Numbered from the stretch's first letter, positions 41,608 through 52,559 are shown. The stretch is DNA of 64,000 bases from Orientallactaga sibirica (GCA_036365145.1 JAEOAD010000055.1:496001-560000); one strand, 5' to 3'. Notes: generated from the letters alone by a model not told the origin. Numbers and translations are program-made.

Positions 41608-41851
41608 GGGCTGGAGAGATAGCTTAGCGGCAAAGGAGTTTGCCTGCAAAGCCAAAGGATCCGGGTTCAGTTTTCTAGGGCCCATAAAAGCCAGATGCAC
41701 AAGAGAGTGCATACATTGGGAGTTTGTCTGCAGTGGCTAGAGGCCCTGGCACACCTATTCTCTCCCTCTCTCTTTGTCTCTTGCTACCTCTTTCTCTCTC
41801 TCAAATATACAAATAAATAAAATATATTATTTTTTAAAAGCTATTAAAAAA
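41608..41851 (+). repeat. tRNA-derived SINE
   Basis: Flanked by aaaaacactcctgctg at about 41593 and 41853. Confidence 0.94.
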
Positions 41852-42864
41852 TAAAAACACTCCTGCTGAGACAGAAGCTTAGTGAATGCCTCTGTACCCC
41901 ACCTCACCCCCTTCCCAAGATGCTGAAGGAACCAAACTTTTGGGGAAACTCAGAGCAGGTGTCACAGGGCTATACAATGAAACCTAGACTGCAACACAGA
42001 AACTTTCATAACCTAGAAATATTCAACAAAGTGGAAACCTGGCCAGAGGTGGAGTCTACAGGGGAAAATAAACTATATATGAGCAATTGGGAAGAAGAAC
42101 TGCCCCTGGGAAGGCACAGCATTCACAACCCTATCAGGGAAAATGGAAAAACCATCTTAAAAAAAAAAAAAAATCTCACGGAAGACTGTCCTGAGGTAGA
42201 GCCAACTTTCACAACCAGACTCCAAACAAATGCCCAGAGGTATGACCAGCATCCATGACAGAATTATGAAGGAGTGCTCACTGACGGGACCACCCAGACA
42301 TGAGAACCTCTAAGGACCTCTAAGGACCACCTAGAGCTGTGAGCAGCATACACGACCACACAAGAGTGTGATAGGTTTCTGGGAGCCCAGAAAGGAACAG
42401 TAAGAAAGTCTAGACTGGAACCAGCAAGCAGACCAAGTGTACTTACACTATTACCCCTATCCAGCTCTTTCTCCTTTAAGAACCAATGTCATTTTAGCAG
42501 GCCATCTGGGTCCTACTCTGTTCTCAAGTCTCAATCTCTCTCTCTCTCTCTCTCTCTCTTTTATCTTCTTATTTTATTCTATTATTTCATTTTTCTGTTT
42601 TAGGTTATCTGACTCTTTTCATTTTACCTCATCTCCCACATCCTGGTCTGTACTGTTCACCTTTTCTACTCACTTTCCCCATTCTCTACTTTTTATCTAT
42701 CAATGCAGTACTGAACACTAGTCTTACTCTGCTTTTTGCCTTTCCACTCACACCCAGTTAGCAAATATATTAGTACACACATTACTGTCAAGGGCTCCTA
42801 TGTCATAAAAGGGTTGCATTTCAGGGGTGATTTTTTTTTTTAATTTAACTATTACTGCATTTTC

Positions 42865-43035
42865 TTTTTTCTTTTCTTTTTTATTTATTTATTTTTTTCA
42901 AGGTAGGGTCTCACTCTGGCCCAGGCTGACCTGGAATTAACTATGCAATTTCAGGGTGGCCTTGAACTCACAGCGATCCTCCTACCTCTGCCTCCCAAGT
43001 GCTGGGATTAAAGGCGTGCGCCACCACGCCCGGCT
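42865..43035 (-). repeat. B1 SINE
   Basis: Flanked by tattactgcattttc at about 42850 and 43036. Confidence 0.94.
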
Positions 43036-43258
43036 TATTACTGCATTTTCATAGTAGACATCCATTGATATTATTTTTGTAGACAATAGTCTACTCTCAA
43101 GAAATACTGGGGATTGAGTCAAATGAGCTGAAAACTAGTCTAGCAAAGGAAAAATGACACATCAACCATACTACAACCTAGTTACTCAAGAACATTGCAA
43201 CACTTCCATTGAAAGAAAAAGGGTAAATTAAAAAAGAAAATAAAAAAGAAAAGAAACC

Positions 43259-43450
43259 AGCCGGGCATGATGGCACAAGCCTTTAATCCCAGACTTGGGA
43301 GGCAGAGATAGGAGGCTCAATGTGAATTAAAGGCCAGCCTGGGACTACAGAGTGAGTTCCAGGTCTGCCTAGGCTAAAGGTGACACCTAGGTGACACCGT
43401 ACCTCAAAATAAATAAATAAATAAACAAACAAACAAACAAACAAACAAAC
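43259..43450 (+). repeat. B1 SINE at the L1 breakpoint
   Basis: Ends in an (AAAT)n(AAAC)n tail. L1 leader lies before it and L1 ORF2 after it. Confidence 0.9.
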
Positions 43451-43640
43451 CACCTTGGAATAAATAGAACCAAGGAAAAAAAAGAGACTTCTATAATAAA
43501 AGCCTTTTAAACATTAAAGAAAAACATTTACGATAACTAGCTATGCATATGGGGTGGAAAAACTAATATTGCAAAAATGGCTATTCTATCAGAAGTCATC
43601 TACAGATTCAATATAATCCTCATCAAAATTCTAGCACCAA

Positions 43641-43845
43641 AGGCTGAAGAAATGGCTTAGCAGTTAAGGGGCATGCCTGCAAAGCCGAAGGACCCCGGTT
43701 AGATTCTCCAGGTCCCACATAAGCCAGATGCACATGGTGGCGCATGAGTCTGGAGTTTGTTTGCAATGGCTAGAGGCCCTGGCATGCCCATTCTCACTCT
43801 CTCTCTCTGTGTTTCTAATAAATAAAAATAAAAATCTTCTTAAAA
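43641..43845 (+). repeat. tRNA-derived SINE
   Basis: Flanked by aattctagcaccaa / atttctagtgccaa at about 43627 and 43847. Confidence 0.93.
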
Positions 43846-43860
43846 AATTTCTAGTGCCAA

Positions 43861-43994
43861 GTCAGGCATGGCAGCTCATGCCTATAATCCCAGCACTCCA
43901 AAGGCTGAGAGGCAGGAAGATCACAGTGAGCTTGAGGCCAGCCTGAACTAGAGACGCTGCCTCAAATTAAAAAAAAAAAAAAAAAAAAAAAAAG
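43861..43994 (+). repeat. Old B1 SINE
   Basis: gtcaggcatggcagctcatg head and aggccagcctgaactagaga body. Confidence 0.85.
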
Positions 43995-43999
43995 GGAGT

Positions 44000-44235
44000 A
44001 GGGAGTAGGGAGATGGCTCAGCAGTTAAAGGCACTTGCTTGCATAGCCTGACAGCCTGGGTTCAATTCCCAAGTATCCACATAAAGCCAGTTACACAAAG
44101 TGGCAAATGTATCTGGAGTCCATTTGCACTGGCACTAGGCCCTGGTGTGCCCATTCTCATTCTGTCACTCTCCTTGCAAACAAACAAACAAACAAACAAA
44201 CAAATAATAAATAAATAAATAAATTAATTAATTAA
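44000..44235 (+). repeat. tRNA-derived SINE
   Basis: gggagatggctcagcagtta head, tail of (AAAC)n, (AAAT)n and (AATT)n. Confidence 0.9.
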
Positions 44236-44240
44236 TAAGA

Positions 44241-44528
44241 GGGCTGGGGAGATGGTTCAGCAGTTCAAGGTGCTTGCTTGCAAAGCCTGCCAACCCAGGT
44301 TCACTTCCCCAGTACCCACGTAAAATCAGATGCACAAAATGAATTGGCAAGAGGCCCTGGCATGCCCATACTCCCCTCAACACACTTTCTGCTTATAAGG
44401 TGCCACATGCATCTGGAGTTTGTTTGCACTGGCTGGAAGCGCTGGCATACCCATTCTCTCTCTCTCCCCCTCTCTCTCTTGCTCTGCCTCTTTCCCTTTC
44501 TCAAATAAATAAATAAAAATAACATATT
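44241..44528 (+). repeat. tRNA-derived SINE with partial 3' duplication
   Basis: The segment from the gccctggcatgcccat zone occurs, then the element restarts at ggtgccacatgcatctgg. Confidence 0.88.
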
Positions 44529-44539
44529 ACAAATATTTT

Positions 44540-44744
44540 TAAATATTTTATTTATTTATTTGAGTGTGTGTGAGAGAGAGGTAGAGAGAGAGAATGGGCA
44601 TACCAGGGTCTCTAGCCACTGCAAACAAACTCCAGATGCATGTGCCACCTTGTGCATCTGCCTGATGTGGGTCCTGGGGAATCGAACCTGGGTCTTTAGG
44701 TTTTGCAGGCAAGCTTCTTAACCGTTAAACCATCTCTGCAGCCC
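44540..44744 (-). repeat. tRNA-derived SINE
   Basis: Reversed copy ending aaaccatctctgcagccc. Confidence 0.92.
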
Positions 44745-44775
44745 TAAAAAAAATTTTTTTAAAGGAAACTTTGGG

Positions 44776-45005
44776 GGCTAGAGAGATGGCTTAGTGGTTA
44801 AGCGCTTGCTTGTGAAGCCTGAGGGTCCTGGGTCAAGGCTCGATCCCCCAGCACCCACATAAGCCAGATACACAAGGTGGTTCATACATCTGGAGTTTGT
44901 TTGCAGGCTGAAGGCCCTGATGCGCCCATTCTCTCACTCTCTACCTCTTTCTCTGTCTGTTGCTCTCAAATAAATAAATAAAAATAAACAATTTTTAAAA
45001 AGAAA
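44776..45005 (+). repeat. tRNA-derived SINE
   Basis: Flanked by aaaggaaactttggg / aaagaaaactttggg at about 44761 and 45006. Confidence 0.93.
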
Positions 45006-45042
45006 GAAAGAAAACTTTGGGATCATTCTTCACTGATATAGA

Positions 45043-45190
45043 AAAGCCAGATGCACAAGGTGGTGCATGCGTCTGGAGTTCATTTGCAGTAGCTAGAGGC
45101 CCTGGTGCATTCATTCATTCATTCATTCTCCTCTCTCTCTCTCTCTCTCTGTATCTCTCTGCTTGCAAACAAACTATTTTTAAAAAAGAA
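45043..45190 (+). repeat. tRNA-derived SINE, 5' truncated
   Basis: It starts at aaagccagatgcacaaggtg. Confidence 0.88.
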
Positions 45191-45201
45191 AAGAAAATCT
45201 T

Positions 45202-45337
45202 GCCGGGCATGGTGGCACATGCCTTTAAACCCAGCACTCAAGAGGCAGAAGTAGGAGGATTGCTAAGTTCAAAGCCAGCTTGAGACATTGTGAATTCCAA
45301 GTCAGCCTGGGCTAGAGTGAGACCTTACCTGGAAAAA
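45202..45337 (+). repeat. B1 SINE
   Basis: gccgggcatggtggcacatg head, ending in a GGGA-rich tail to 45368. Confidence 0.92.
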
Positions 45338-45376
45338 GGAAGAGAGGGAGAGAGGGAGGGAGGGAGGGTCAATCTT

Positions 45377-45534
45377 ATCCAGGTGCGGTGGCGCACACCT
45401 TTAATTCCAGCACTCTGGATGCCAAGGTAGGACGATCACTATGAATTTGAAGCTAGCCTGAGGCTATAGAGTAAACTTCAGGTCAGCCTGCGCTACAGCA
45501 AGACCCTACCTCAACCCCCCCGCCCCCAAAAAAA
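45377..45534 (+). repeat. B1 SINE with C-run end
   Basis: The body ends ctacctcaac and passes into about 13 C (one G) before the A tail. Confidence 0.9.
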
Positions 45535-45549
45535 GGCCAATCTTAAAAT

Positions 45550-45885
45550 TCACATGGAAGAGCTGGAGTGGTGGCTCAGTAGTTAAGTACATTTCCTACA
45601 CAAATATGAGGGCTTGAGAGGGCCTATAACTGCTGGAGTTCAAATCTCCAGATCCCACATAAACATCTGGGGGTGAACACACACACCTGTAACCCCAGTC
45701 CCACAAAGGGGAGTAGAGTCTAAGGAATCACCCAGGCTTGTGAAAATTAGCAAGCCTCTGTATTACTAAGAGACTCTGGGTAGCAGGGCGATGAGACAGA
45801 GCACCTGACATTCTGCTCTGACCACAAGTGAATGACCACAGGTGAGCACATGGGGCACTGTAAGAGCACATATACATGCATAAAC

Positions 45886-45890
<5 letters not shown>
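45550..45890 (+). repeat. B3-like SINE
   Basis: A tRNA-type head (gctggagtggtggctcagta), gagttcaaatctccagatcc, ctgacattctgctctgacca and a CA-rich end. Resembles B3 and similar older B2-superfamily SINEs. Confidence 0.6.

Positions 45891-45930
<40 letters not shown>
45889..45930. repeat. (CA)n microsatellite
   Basis: About 21 perfect CA units. Confidence 0.98.
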
Positions 45931-45932
<2 letters not shown>

Positions 45933-46321
45933 CACACACATAATATACATACTCATATATTCACAAGCAAAAAAATCATATTCAAACACAAAACACCCTG
46001 GATTTCCAAAGTAATATTGAACAAAAAGAATAATGCTCCATGTACCATATTTGATGTCAAGTCAATCTACAAAGTAATAGTCACAAGCATGCTACTGGCA
46101 CAAAAAACACCCACAGAGATCAATGCACTAAAAGACCTGCTCAGATTAACTGCAGATGGATGAAAGACCTGAGTTTACAACCCAAAGATCTGAAACTGTT
46201 AGGAGGGAAAAGTAAGGAAAATTGAAAGAAACAGGCATAGGCAAGAACCTTCTGAGTTCAGGAAATAATTCCAACAAATGACAAATGAGACCTTATGAAA
46301 TTAGAAGGCTTTTCCAGGACT

Positions 46322-46481
46322 AAAGAGATGGCTCAGCACTTAAGGCACTTGCCATGAACCCTAACAACCTGAGCCACTACACACATAAAGCCAGCTGCAA
46401 AGTGCTGTATGTGTCTGGAGTTTGTCTGCAGCAGCTAGAAGCCCTGGTGCACCCATTCTCTCTCTGTTTCTCTCCCTCCCT
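46322..46481 (+). repeat. tRNA-derived SINE without A tail
   Basis: Decayed head. The CT run joins the following B1 directly. Confidence 0.85.
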
Positions 46482-46632
46482 CCCTGCCAGGTATGGTGGC
46501 ACACACCTTTAATCCCAGCACTCAGGAGGCTGAGGTAGGAGGATTGCTATGAGCTTGAGACCAGCCTAAGACTAATTCCAGGTCAGCCTGGGCTAGAGCA
46601 AGACCCTACCTCAAAAAAAAAAAAAAAAAAAA
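46482..46632 (+). repeat. B1 SINE fused to the preceding SINE
   Basis: gccaggtatggtggcacaca, the same join and head as at 11260. Confidence 0.9.
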
Positions 46633-46633
46633 A

Positions 46634-46820
46634 GTCTGGAGAGATGGCTTAGCAGTTAAGGTGCTTGCCTGTGAAGTATATAGACCCATGTTTGACTCCC
46701 AAGATCCCATGTAAGCTAGACGCACAAGGTGACACACGTGCAAGGTCATGCATGCACACAAGGTGGTGCACACATCCGGAATTTGATTGCAGTGGCTAGA
46801 TACCCTAGTGCTAGAAACCC

Positions 46821-46855
<35 letters not shown>

Positions 46856-46858
46856 GAA
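46634..46858 (+). repeat. tRNA-derived SINE with doubled middle
   Basis: acaaggtgacacacgtgcaa is repeated in altered form as acaaggtggtgcacacatcc. Confidence 0.88.
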
Positions 46859-46976
46859 AATAAGCTTTTCCATAGCAAAGAACAAAGGAAGGGACAGCCT
46901 ACAAAGCCTACAGAATAGGAGAAAATCTTTGTTAGCTATACAACTGATGGAGGATTAATATTAAGAATATAAAAAG

Positions 46977-47075
46977 TCCCAGTACTCAGGAGGCAGAGGT
47001 AGGAGGATCACCTTGAGTTCAAGGCCACCCTGAGACTACATAGTGAATTCCAGGTGAGTCTGGGCTAGAGGGAAG
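46977..47075 (+). repeat. B1 SINE, truncated both ends
   Basis: agtcccagtactcaggaggc to gtgagtctgggctagagg. Confidence 0.85.
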
Positions 47076-47082
47076 ACAAAAA

Positions 47083-47510
47083 GCTTGGGCTAGGGAATTT
47101 CCAGAGCTCACATGGGTAGGGTGGGGTGGGGGTGGGATGGGAGACAGTAAGCTCCAGGATCAGTAAGAGACTCTGGCTCAAACAAGAACTGGCAGAACAA
47201 CAGAGTTTAAAACCCAACATTCAGCCAGGCATGATGGAGCACACCTTTAATCCCAGTACTCAGTAGGCAGAGGCAGGAAGATCGCCGTGAGTTCAAGGCT
47301 ATCCTGAGATTACATAGTGAAGTCCAGGCCAGCCTGGACTAGAGTAAAATCCTGCCTTGAAAAACCAAAAAATAAAAAAATAAACCCAACATTCCTTTCC
47401 AGCCACTACAGATGAATGCATCCTGTCCCAGGTGAGAGCATGGGTCACTCAAGAGCACAAACATGTGCATACATGACATAAATACACACAAGCAAAAATA
47501 AACAAACAAC
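47083..47510 (+). repeat. B3-like SINE remnant split by a B1
   Basis: The outer parts (cagtaagctccaggatcagt; ggtgagagcatgggtcactc) resemble the element at 45550. Confidence 0.45.
47222..47385 (+). repeat. B1 SINE
   Basis: Flanked by aaacccaacattc at about 47209 and 47382. Confidence 0.94.
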
Positions 47511-47545
47511 AAACTTAATAAAAAAATATAAAATTGGAAGAAGAC

Positions 47546-47650
47546 AAACCAGTGTGATGGTTAATGCCTGTAATCCCAGGATTTGAGAGGCTAAGACATG
47601 AGGAATTTGAGTTTGAGGCTAGTCTGGGCCACACAGTGAATTACCTATCA
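47546..47650 (+). repeat. Old B1-like SINE
   Basis: ccagtgtgatggttaatgcc head and ggctagtctgggccacacag body. Confidence 0.75.
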
Positions 47651-47669
47651 TACTCTATGCTATGTAGAG

Positions 47670-47812
47670 AGGCTCTGGGAAGGAAGGGAGAGGAGAAGGG
47701 TGAAGAGAAGAAAGGGACAAGAGAAAAGAGGAGAGAAAAGAAGATAGGAAAGAAGTGGAAAGGCGGGGAGGGGAAGAGGAGAAGAGAAAGAAAGAGAAAA
47801 AGAAAAGGAAGG
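47670..47812. repeat. GA-rich low-complexity tract
   Basis: AAGAGA/GGAAGG purine run. The open frames on both strands are repeat artefacts. Confidence 0.95.
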
Positions 47813-47930
47813 AAGGATACCTACCTCATAGATTATGAGGATTAAATAAGAATGTATTGTAAAGTACTTGAAACAAACTTGACACATGGCAAGTGCTATG
47901 CAAGTATCTGTCAAATAAATGAAAATATGT
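47813..47930 (+). repeat. MIR 3' half
   Basis: cctacctcatagattatgag, gattaaataagaatgtattg and tggcaagtgctatgcaagta follow the MIR consensus. Confidence 0.75.
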
Positions 47931-47999
47931 CATTCCTCAGTTTATAATTATGAAGTTTAATCTAGTTTAAACATTTTGACAATCTGAATATACAGATCA

Positions 48000-48050
48000 C
48001 CAACATATTATATATATATGTATATAATATATGTATGTATACATATATAT
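48000..48050. repeat. (AT)n microsatellite
   Basis: TATATA and TATG repeats. Confidence 0.93.
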
Positions 48051-48149
48051 TAGGTACTACAGAAAAAAGCCAGAAGCTACTCCTTCTCAGAAACTATCAC
48101 AGAAATACAAAACACCAAAACACAACAGAAATACAAAACATAAATGTAA

Positions 48150-48250
48150 AGCCAGGCATAGTGGCTCACACTTGGAATTCTAGCACTCAGAAGGCTGAGG
48201 TAGGAGGCCTTATAGTTATAAGTTTGAGACTAGCCTGGGCAGGTCCAGGA
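48150..48250 (+). repeat. Old B1 SINE
   Basis: gccaggcatagtggctcaca head, ending gagactagcctgggcagg. Confidence 0.8.
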
Positions 48251-48528
48251 GGAAGGGGAGAGGAAAGGAGATATGAATATAAATATGATCTTCAAGAAAA
48301 TATGGAGATATATAACCTAAGTGGAAAATATGCCAAAAGAAGAATCAACCTAGATAATGAAGAAGAAGATAAGGCATGAGGTGCCTAACTTCAAATAGAA
48401 GAGGAAGAACATTTCTTCACAGCACTCAGGTATAAAACTTAAATTTAGTATTTGCAACAACAAAACAAGGGTCATAGGCTGGCAGAGGAAACTTCCCTGT
48501 TCATGGTATTAAATAAAAGAAGAGGGGG
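48251..48528. other. Unique intron DNA
   Basis: A-rich. No feature recognised. Confidence 0.55.
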
Positions 48529-48529
48529 A

Positions 48530-48740
48530 GGCTGGAGAGATAGCTCAGCAGTTAAGGCACTTGTCTGCAAAGCTTAATGACCCTGGTTCAATTCCCCAGT
48601 GCCCACATAAAGCCAGATGCACAAAGAGGTGCATGCATCTGGAGTTTATTTGCTGTGGCTAGAGTCCCTGGTGCACCAGTTCTTTCTGTATCTCAATCTC
48701 TCACTCTGTGTGTCTCTTTCTGCTTGCAAATAAATTAGAA
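48530..48740 (+). repeat. tRNA-derived SINE
   Basis: ggctggagagatagctcagc head and a good B box. Confidence 0.92.
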
Positions 48741-48756
48741 AGAAAGAGAGAGAGAG

Positions 48757-48916
48757 AGGGAAGGGAAGGGAAGGGAAGGGAAGGGAAGGGAAGGGAAGGG
48801 AAGGGAAGGGAAGGGGAAGAGGGAAGGAAGGGAAAAAGGAAAGGAAAGGAAAGGAAAGGAAAGGAAAGGAAAGGAAAGGAAAGGAAAGGAAAGGAAAGGA
48901 AAGGAAAGGAAAGGAA
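48757..48916. repeat. (GGGAA)n then (AAGGA)n microsatellite
   Basis: Two pentamer arrays of about 12 and 15 units in the SINE tail. Confidence 0.97.
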
Positions 48917-48923
48917 AAGAAGA

Positions 48924-49090
48924 AGTTGGAAAGGTGGCTCGGCAGTTACCTGTCAAGTTCCATTCCCCAGGACCCACATAAAGCCAGTTGCACAAAGTGG
49001 TACATGCATCTGGAGTCTGTTTACAAGGTTGGAGGCCGTGTCATACCCATTCTTTCTTTCTCTCTCTCTTCTTCCAAATAAATTTAAAAA
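48924..49090 (+). repeat. tRNA-derived SINE with shortened middle
   Basis: ggcagttacctgtcaagttc skips part of the region between the A and B boxes. Confidence 0.85.
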
Positions 49091-49102
49091 AAAATTTTAA
49101 GA

Positions 49103-49258
49103 GGGCTGGGTGGGGTGGCACATGCCTTTAATTTGGGAGGTAAAGGTAGGAGAATCACCTGGGTTCAAGGCCATCCTGAGACTACATACTGAATTCCAGG
49201 TCAGCCTGGGCTGGAATAAGACCCTACCTCAAACTGCACCCCCCCCCCCAAAAAAAAA
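49103..49258 (+). repeat. B1 SINE with C-run end
   Basis: ctcaaactgca is followed by 10 C and then the A tail. Confidence 0.9.
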
Positions 49259-49283
49259 GAAGAAGCAGAAGAAAAGATAGAAG

Positions 49284-49525
49284 AGGGTTAGAGAGACTGC
49301 TCAGTGGTTAAGACACTTGCCTACAAAGCCTGATGACCAGAGTTCTATTCTCTAGTACCAACATAAAGCCAGGTGCACAAAGAAGCTCATGTATCTGGAG
49401 TCTATTTGCAGCGTCAGGAGTTGGTTTGTAGTGCCTGGAGGCCCTGGCATGCTCATTCTGTCTGTCTCTCTTCTCTCTCTCTCTCTCTCTCTCTCTGCCT
49501 GCAAATAAATAAATAAACAAACAAA
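49284..49525 (+). repeat. tRNA-derived SINE with partial duplication
   Basis: tctggagtctatttgcagcg restarts as caggagttggtttgtagtgc. Confidence 0.9.
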
Positions 49526-49551
49526 TATTTTTACAAGAAAAAAAAACAGAT

Positions 49552-49765
49552 GGGCTGGAGAGATGGCTTAGCAGTTAAGGAGCTTGCCCTGCAAAGCCTA
49601 AGGACCCAGGTTCAATTCTCTAGTACCCACAAAAGCCAGATGCACATGGTGGCACATGGGTCTGGAATTCTTTTGCAGTGGTTAGAGGCCCTAGCATGTC
49701 CATTCTCTCTCCCTCTCTCTCCTTTTCTTTCTCTTTCTCTCTCCCAAATAAATAAATAAATAAAT
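49552..49765 (+). repeat. tRNA-derived SINE
   Basis: gggctggagagatggcttag head and AAAT tail. Confidence 0.93.
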
Positions 49766-49924
49766 TTTTTAAAGATATGGTCTCTATTTCTTTAAAAAAA
49801 AAAAGAAAGAACTAGAAAAGATAGAACTAAATTAGAAATAACACAAACAAGCATGCTGCAGCAAGATGGTAAAGATAGTGAGACTGCATTGCAAGCAGCC
49901 TGGCCTTGTAAATTGCCTAAGGAG

Positions 49925-50085
49925 AAATGAAACTTCTTCCTTCCTTCCTTTCTTCCTTTCTTTTTTTAGAGACAGAGTCAGGCTGTGTAGACTTCCCTGG
50001 AACTCCCTATGCAGCCCAAAATCACAATCCTTCTCATTTATCCTCCCAAATGCTGGGATTATATTTATGTGCCACCACACATAGC
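49925..50085 (-). repeat. Old B1-like SINE
   Basis: CCTT-rich leader, gagacagagtcaggctgtgt, ending caccacacatagct. Confidence 0.75.
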
Positions 50086-50309
50086 TGAGGTAACACTTTT
50101 TCAAACTCAAACATGCAGGCCTGCTCATACAGAAAAGTACTGTAAGTTGGAAAGATGGTAACTAACATGAACTATCAACATCTGATATTCAAAACAGTGT
50201 TATGAAGAAAACAACTTCATTCAAACAGAAAAAGGCAAGAAAAGGGGGGAAGAAACAGGACATTTTTTAAAGAGGATAAAACACAATAAGAAAGACTGAG
50301 CTCCCTGTT

Positions 50310-50420
50310 CAGGTATGGTGGTGCACGCCTGTAATCTCACAATCCAGAAAGCAGAGGCAGGAAGATGGGTAACTTCAAGGCCAGCCTATGCTACAGAGGC
50401 CCTGTCTCAAAACAAAACTA
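50310..50420 (+). repeat. Old B1-like SINE
   Basis: caggtatggtggtgcacgcc head and cagaggccctgtctcaaaac end. Confidence 0.8.
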
Positions 50421-50445
50421 CAGTCATCAAAAGGTTCTCACGAGG

Positions 50446-50596
50446 GAGTGGAGAGATGGCTTAGCAGGTAAGGCGCTTCCCTGCAAAGCCAAAGAAAGGA
50501 TCCAGGTTCAATTCCTTAGAACCCATGTAAACCAGATGCACAAGGTTGCATATGTGTTTGGAATTCGTCTGCAGTGGCTAGAGGCCCTGGCACACC

Positions 50597-50645
<49 letters not shown>

Positions 50646-50690
50646 CTTATCTAGTTCTATTTCTCTCTCAAATAACTAAATAAAAATAAA
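50446..50690 (+). repeat. tRNA-derived SINE with (CT)n
   Basis: gtggagagatggcttagcag head and about 20 CT units at 50602-50642. Confidence 0.92.
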
Positions 50691-51005
50691 ATACTCATGA
50701 GGAAAATGTTATCTTGGAGCTGACAGAATATGTAATCAAATATTTCAAATGAACTTTCAAATTTAATTCTTTAAAAATTAGTGAAGCAAAGACCACTTCA
50801 AGATAGAATTAGAAAATGTCAACTCACAAGACAATAGAGCAAAAATACTCCCCTTTGCCCTCTCCCAGACCTCAAGAGGGAAGCTTCAGTCATTCACTAC
50901 TACACGTATCACTACGGGCTTGTCAAATGGAGCCTTTAACATGTTGTGTTGTTGTTGCTGCTTGAGGCAAGGCTCTAACCCAAGCTGACCTGAAACTCAC
51001 TATTA
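50691..51005. other. Unique intron DNA; B1 scrap at the end
   Basis: Nothing recognised except ggcaaggctctaacccaagc followed by tgacctgaaa (about 50965-51000), a reversed B1 scrap. Confidence 0.5.
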
Positions 51006-51118
51006 CCCAGGTGCACAAAATGGCATATGCATCTGGTGTCTGTTTTCAGTGGCTGAAGGCCCTGGGAGTGCCCATTCTATCTCTCTTCTATCTCTCTCTG
51101 CAAATAAATAAAGAAAAA
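51006..51118 (+). repeat. tRNA-derived SINE, 5' truncated
   Basis: It starts at acccaggtgcacaaaatggc. Confidence 0.88.
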
Positions 51119-51129
51119 AAAGTTTTTAA

Positions 51130-51275
51130 GTGGGCTGGTGTAGTGGCACACGCCCTTAATATGGGAGGCAGAGGTAGGAAGATAACCTGGGTTCAAGGAC
51201 AGTCTGAGACTACATAGTGAATTCCAGGTCAGCCTGGGTTAGAGGAGACTATACCTTTGAAAACCAAAAAGAAAG
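51130..51275 (+). repeat. B1 SINE
   Basis: gggctggtgtagtggcacac head. A GA-rich tract follows to 51328. Confidence 0.88.
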
Positions 51276-51332
51276 AAAGGAAGAAAGAGGAAGAGAAAGG
51301 GAGGGGAGGGGAGGGGAGGGAAGAAAGAAAAC

Positions 51333-51425
51333 AGGCTAGAGAGATTGCTCAGTGGCTAAGGCACTTGCCTACAAAGCCTAATAATGACCAGAGTTCGATT
51401 CCTGACTTATGGTGGCATAATAGCC
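51333..51425 (+). repeat. tRNA-derived SINE, 3' truncated
   Basis: The head and B box (gagttcgattcc) are present. It stops at ttatggtggcataatag. Confidence 0.85.
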
Positions 51426-52105
51426 ATGCCAAATCAGCCTAGAGGGAGAAATAAGCAGAAAAACACAAAATACACTCTTCTACCAAAAAGTGAAGGTATA
51501 TAAGGAATTGTCAACAGCAGAGAAGCAAGAGCGACCCATACCTTCTAGCAACCACAGAAGCAGCCAAAATTGGCTACGGCCACGTCGCCAGTCCCAGGCC
51601 CAGTCTCTGGGAAGAGCTACACGCCTGAGCCAGAGGGGCAGAACCCAGGTGGGGGGACTCTAATCACACCAGCCTCCTGGCAAAGTAAAAAAATCCTGAA
51701 GGAGAAGATATCAAGGACCAGCTAAGCAGCTGCTAAGGAAGAGGATCACAAGAACCAGCTATGCAATTCCGGTGCAACTTCAGGTCCCCTCCACAGCTTC
51801 CCCAAATGCCAGAACTGGCAACCACTGGAGACCTAGGGAAGGGAAATCAGCCACACAGTATCCAACACAGGCGATCAGAACATCGAACCCACTGACCCAA
51901 CCAGCCTAAGTGAGCCACTGCGCAGTAAGGAGGGACCCAAGAGCATAGGTGAGACAAAGCCATCCCCAAAGGTAACAGGGCCTACTTATACCAGGTCAGT
52001 TCTTCCCCAAGCCTGGTGTACAGACCTGCACTGGAAGTGCTAGTCACTCCTTCCATATTAGGACAGGTTATGTGTTAGATTTGATCGATGGTTGGCTTTG
52101 CAATT

Positions 52106-52321
52106 TTTTTTTTAATTATTATTAGATACAGAGAGAGGGAGAGAGAAAGAGAGAGAGTAAAAGAGAGTGAATGGAGCACCAGGGCCTTTAGCCACTGCAA
52201 GTGAACTCCAGACACATGTGCCACCTTGTCCATCTGGCTTACGTGGGACCTGGAGAATCGAACCTGGGTCTTTAGGCTTCACAGGCAAGCACCTTAACTG
52301 CTAAGCCATCTCTCCAGCCCA
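52106..52321 (-). repeat. tRNA-derived SINE
   Basis: Flanked by gctttgcaatt at 52095-52105 and 52322-52332. Confidence 0.95.
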
Positions 52322-52408
52322 GCTTTGCAATTCTTAAGTAAGCTGTATTTTGTGGTTGTCCTTTGTTGCTTCCTGATTTATAGTGCCTTTGTCTTCTTCT
52401 TCTGTCAC

Positions 52409-52555
52409 TTTTTTTTTTTTTTGCGAGGTAGGATTTCACTCTAGCCTAGGCTGACCTGGAATTCATTCTGTATTCTCAGGGTGGCCTCAAACTCATGGCA
52501 ATCCTCCTACTTCTGCCTCCCTAGTGCTGGGATTAAAGGTGCCACCACACCCAGC
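52409..52555 (-). repeat. B1 SINE
   Basis: Flanked by cttcttctgtcact at about 52395 and 52558. Confidence 0.94.
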
Positions 52556-52559
52556 TTTT

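Larger units (their letters stand above)
41165..43258 (+). mobile_element. L1 5' UTR region
   Basis: It starts ggaggatctaagatggcaga like an L1 5' end and runs, apart from a SINE and a B1, through leader-like sequence to about 43258. The open frame at 41920-42258 is leader, not a protein. Confidence 0.6.
43451..46980 (+). mobile_element. L1 ORF2 3' part, in pieces
   Basis: 43451-43640 (gcaaaaatggctattctatc, cagattcaatataatcctca), 46000-46318 (atgctactggcacaaaaaac, tgacaaatgagaccttatga) and 46864-46976 are consecutive ORF2 segments after the reverse-transcriptase core, separated by SINEs and a B3-like element. ORF1 and most of ORF2 are absent. Confidence 0.78.

Noticed and set aside
41920..42258. 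112-codon open frame
   Set aside because: It lies in L1 leader-type sequence, has no protein-like motif and includes a poly-A stretch.
48708..49100. 130-codon open frame with Arg/Glu/Lys repeats
   Set aside because: Translation of GGGAA and AAGGA pentamer arrays.
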